A stretch of DNA of 64,000 bases from Podocnemis expansa (lineage: Eukaryota > Chordata > Testudines > Podocnemididae): NCBI GenBank assembly GCA_007922195.1, contig ML681995.1:12577450-12641449 (forward strand), written 5' to 3'. The position numbers and the translations under genes are program-made. Positions within the stretch are counted from its first letter, which is position 1; the number at the start of each line of letters is the position of its first letter. Positions 1 through 64,000 of this stretch are shown one piece after another. The notes beneath the pieces are model-generated. The model saw only the letters and a list, made by a program, of their open reading frames with translations. It was not told where the DNA came from and did not search any database.

Positions 1-63208
<63,208 letters not shown>

Positions 63209-64000
63209 CTATATGATAGAAGGAATGTGAAAAAGAAAAAAGGGATCATCAACTTCTTCAAGACAGGTTTACTTTCTAACTGGCAAGATTATAAAATACA
63301 ATGAACCATGCTCAACTAGAGAACCATTTAGCATGGACATATTTGTTTAGTAAAATCAACACGCCAAGATTTTAAAATACAGGGCATAAATTTAGGTGTC
63401 TAAATCAGAGGTTTGATTGAACACCCAGTAACTCTCACTGACTCCACACTCTTGGAAATCACGCCTAATAGGGTGAGTCTAATAATTGCCCTGCTAATCA
63501 TTAAGCATTCTGTTGTTTGCACTGGCTTTTCAAAATACAGATATCTGTATGTAGTAGATGCTTGGCATTTTGTGCTTGAACTGAGTCAAAGAGTGAACAA
63601 AATAAGTTACTTGTAAGTTGTGGGCCATCAACTGAGATAACTCATCTGCAATCCCATAGTGAGAAAAATGGGATTTATAATGGTTCACTCAAGTTACCAC
63701 TCCATCCTTCCTATGCTGCCCCATGAACCAGACCTTGGGTCCAGCCCCTACAAGTGGTTGTGGACCACGGCAGAGTTCAGGGCCCATAGACTCCATCGCT
63801 CTTGATGCACTCCTAAAGGCTATAGCAGGTGCTGTGAATTTTAGAAGGTGCAGAAGGAGGCAAAAGTGGGAAGGGAAGCAGGAATCAAAATAAGAGTCGG
63901 CAGGTGAAGGGGGAAGTTGCGTTACAGTACAGAAGTGACTCACTGAGGCTGGCTGGAGACTTCAAGAAACAGGTATGATGTAGTGCATCTACACTGGGCT
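63209..64000 (-). other. PSD3 intron upstream of the first exon in the window (partial)
   Basis: Ends with the acceptor ...CTTCTATCATATAG. No exon, repeat or promoter recognised; the 84-aa ORF at 63689-63943 has no resemblance to PSD3. Confidence 0.8.

Noticed and set aside
63689..63943. Possible further upstream PSD3 exon
   Set aside because: No splice-bounded frame resembling the PSD3 N-terminal region.

Overview
This is vertebrate nuclear DNA. No bacterial operons, CRISPR arrays or prokaryotic genes are present. The mix of repeats points to a non-avian sauropsid, most likely a turtle, with a crocodilian as the alternative: CR1 LINEs, Penelope-like retroelements, CORE-SINE/MIR-type SINEs and many short hAT and Harbinger-like elements. 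The species cannot be fixed from this window.

The only gene I can support is PSD3 (EFA6D), an ARF6 guanine-nucleotide exchange factor, on the minus strand across the whole window. Ten consecutive coding exons can be placed at base resolution, from 63208 down to 178. All have AG acceptors and GT donors, and the codon phases agree across every junction. Together they give 1,162 bp of coding sequence covering the Sec7 domain (63208 to 17175) and the PH domain (11765 to 178). The long disordered N-terminus lies beyond 64000 and the C-terminal coiled coil lies before position 1.

The 32-kb intron between the last two Sec7 exons holds an open reading frame with a good start context that ends at a splice donor (31148 to 30990). 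It would splice in frame to the 44-bp exon at 17218-17175. This is a candidate internal promoter and first exon for a short PSD3 isoform that lacks most of Sec7 but keeps the PH domain and C-terminus, comparable to the short isoform known for the paralogue EFA6A. It is the most interesting gene-level observation here.

The rest is intron filled with transposable elements. Many can be delimited exactly by target-site duplications (TSDs). hAT elements with 8-bp TSDs lie at 6813-6999, 11893-12336, 14538-14905, 18102-18834, 24022-24505, 25399-25573, 33024-33634 and 51552-52156. Some are nested: a hAT inside a hAT at 18 kb, a dimeric GAGCCCT-ended element inside a hAT at 24 kb, and two separate insertions inside a CR1 at 21 kb. 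Other features are a perfect 27-bp inverted repeat at 29086-29148, a Penelope-derived foldback at 34537-34658, a 2.7-kb element with about 118-bp inverted ends at 38167-40863, and a Penelope-like copy with an endonuclease remnant next to a partial same-strand copy at 13.4-14.4 kb. Nearly all long ORFs outside the PSD3 exons lie in repeats or GC-rich intron sequence and look spurious.
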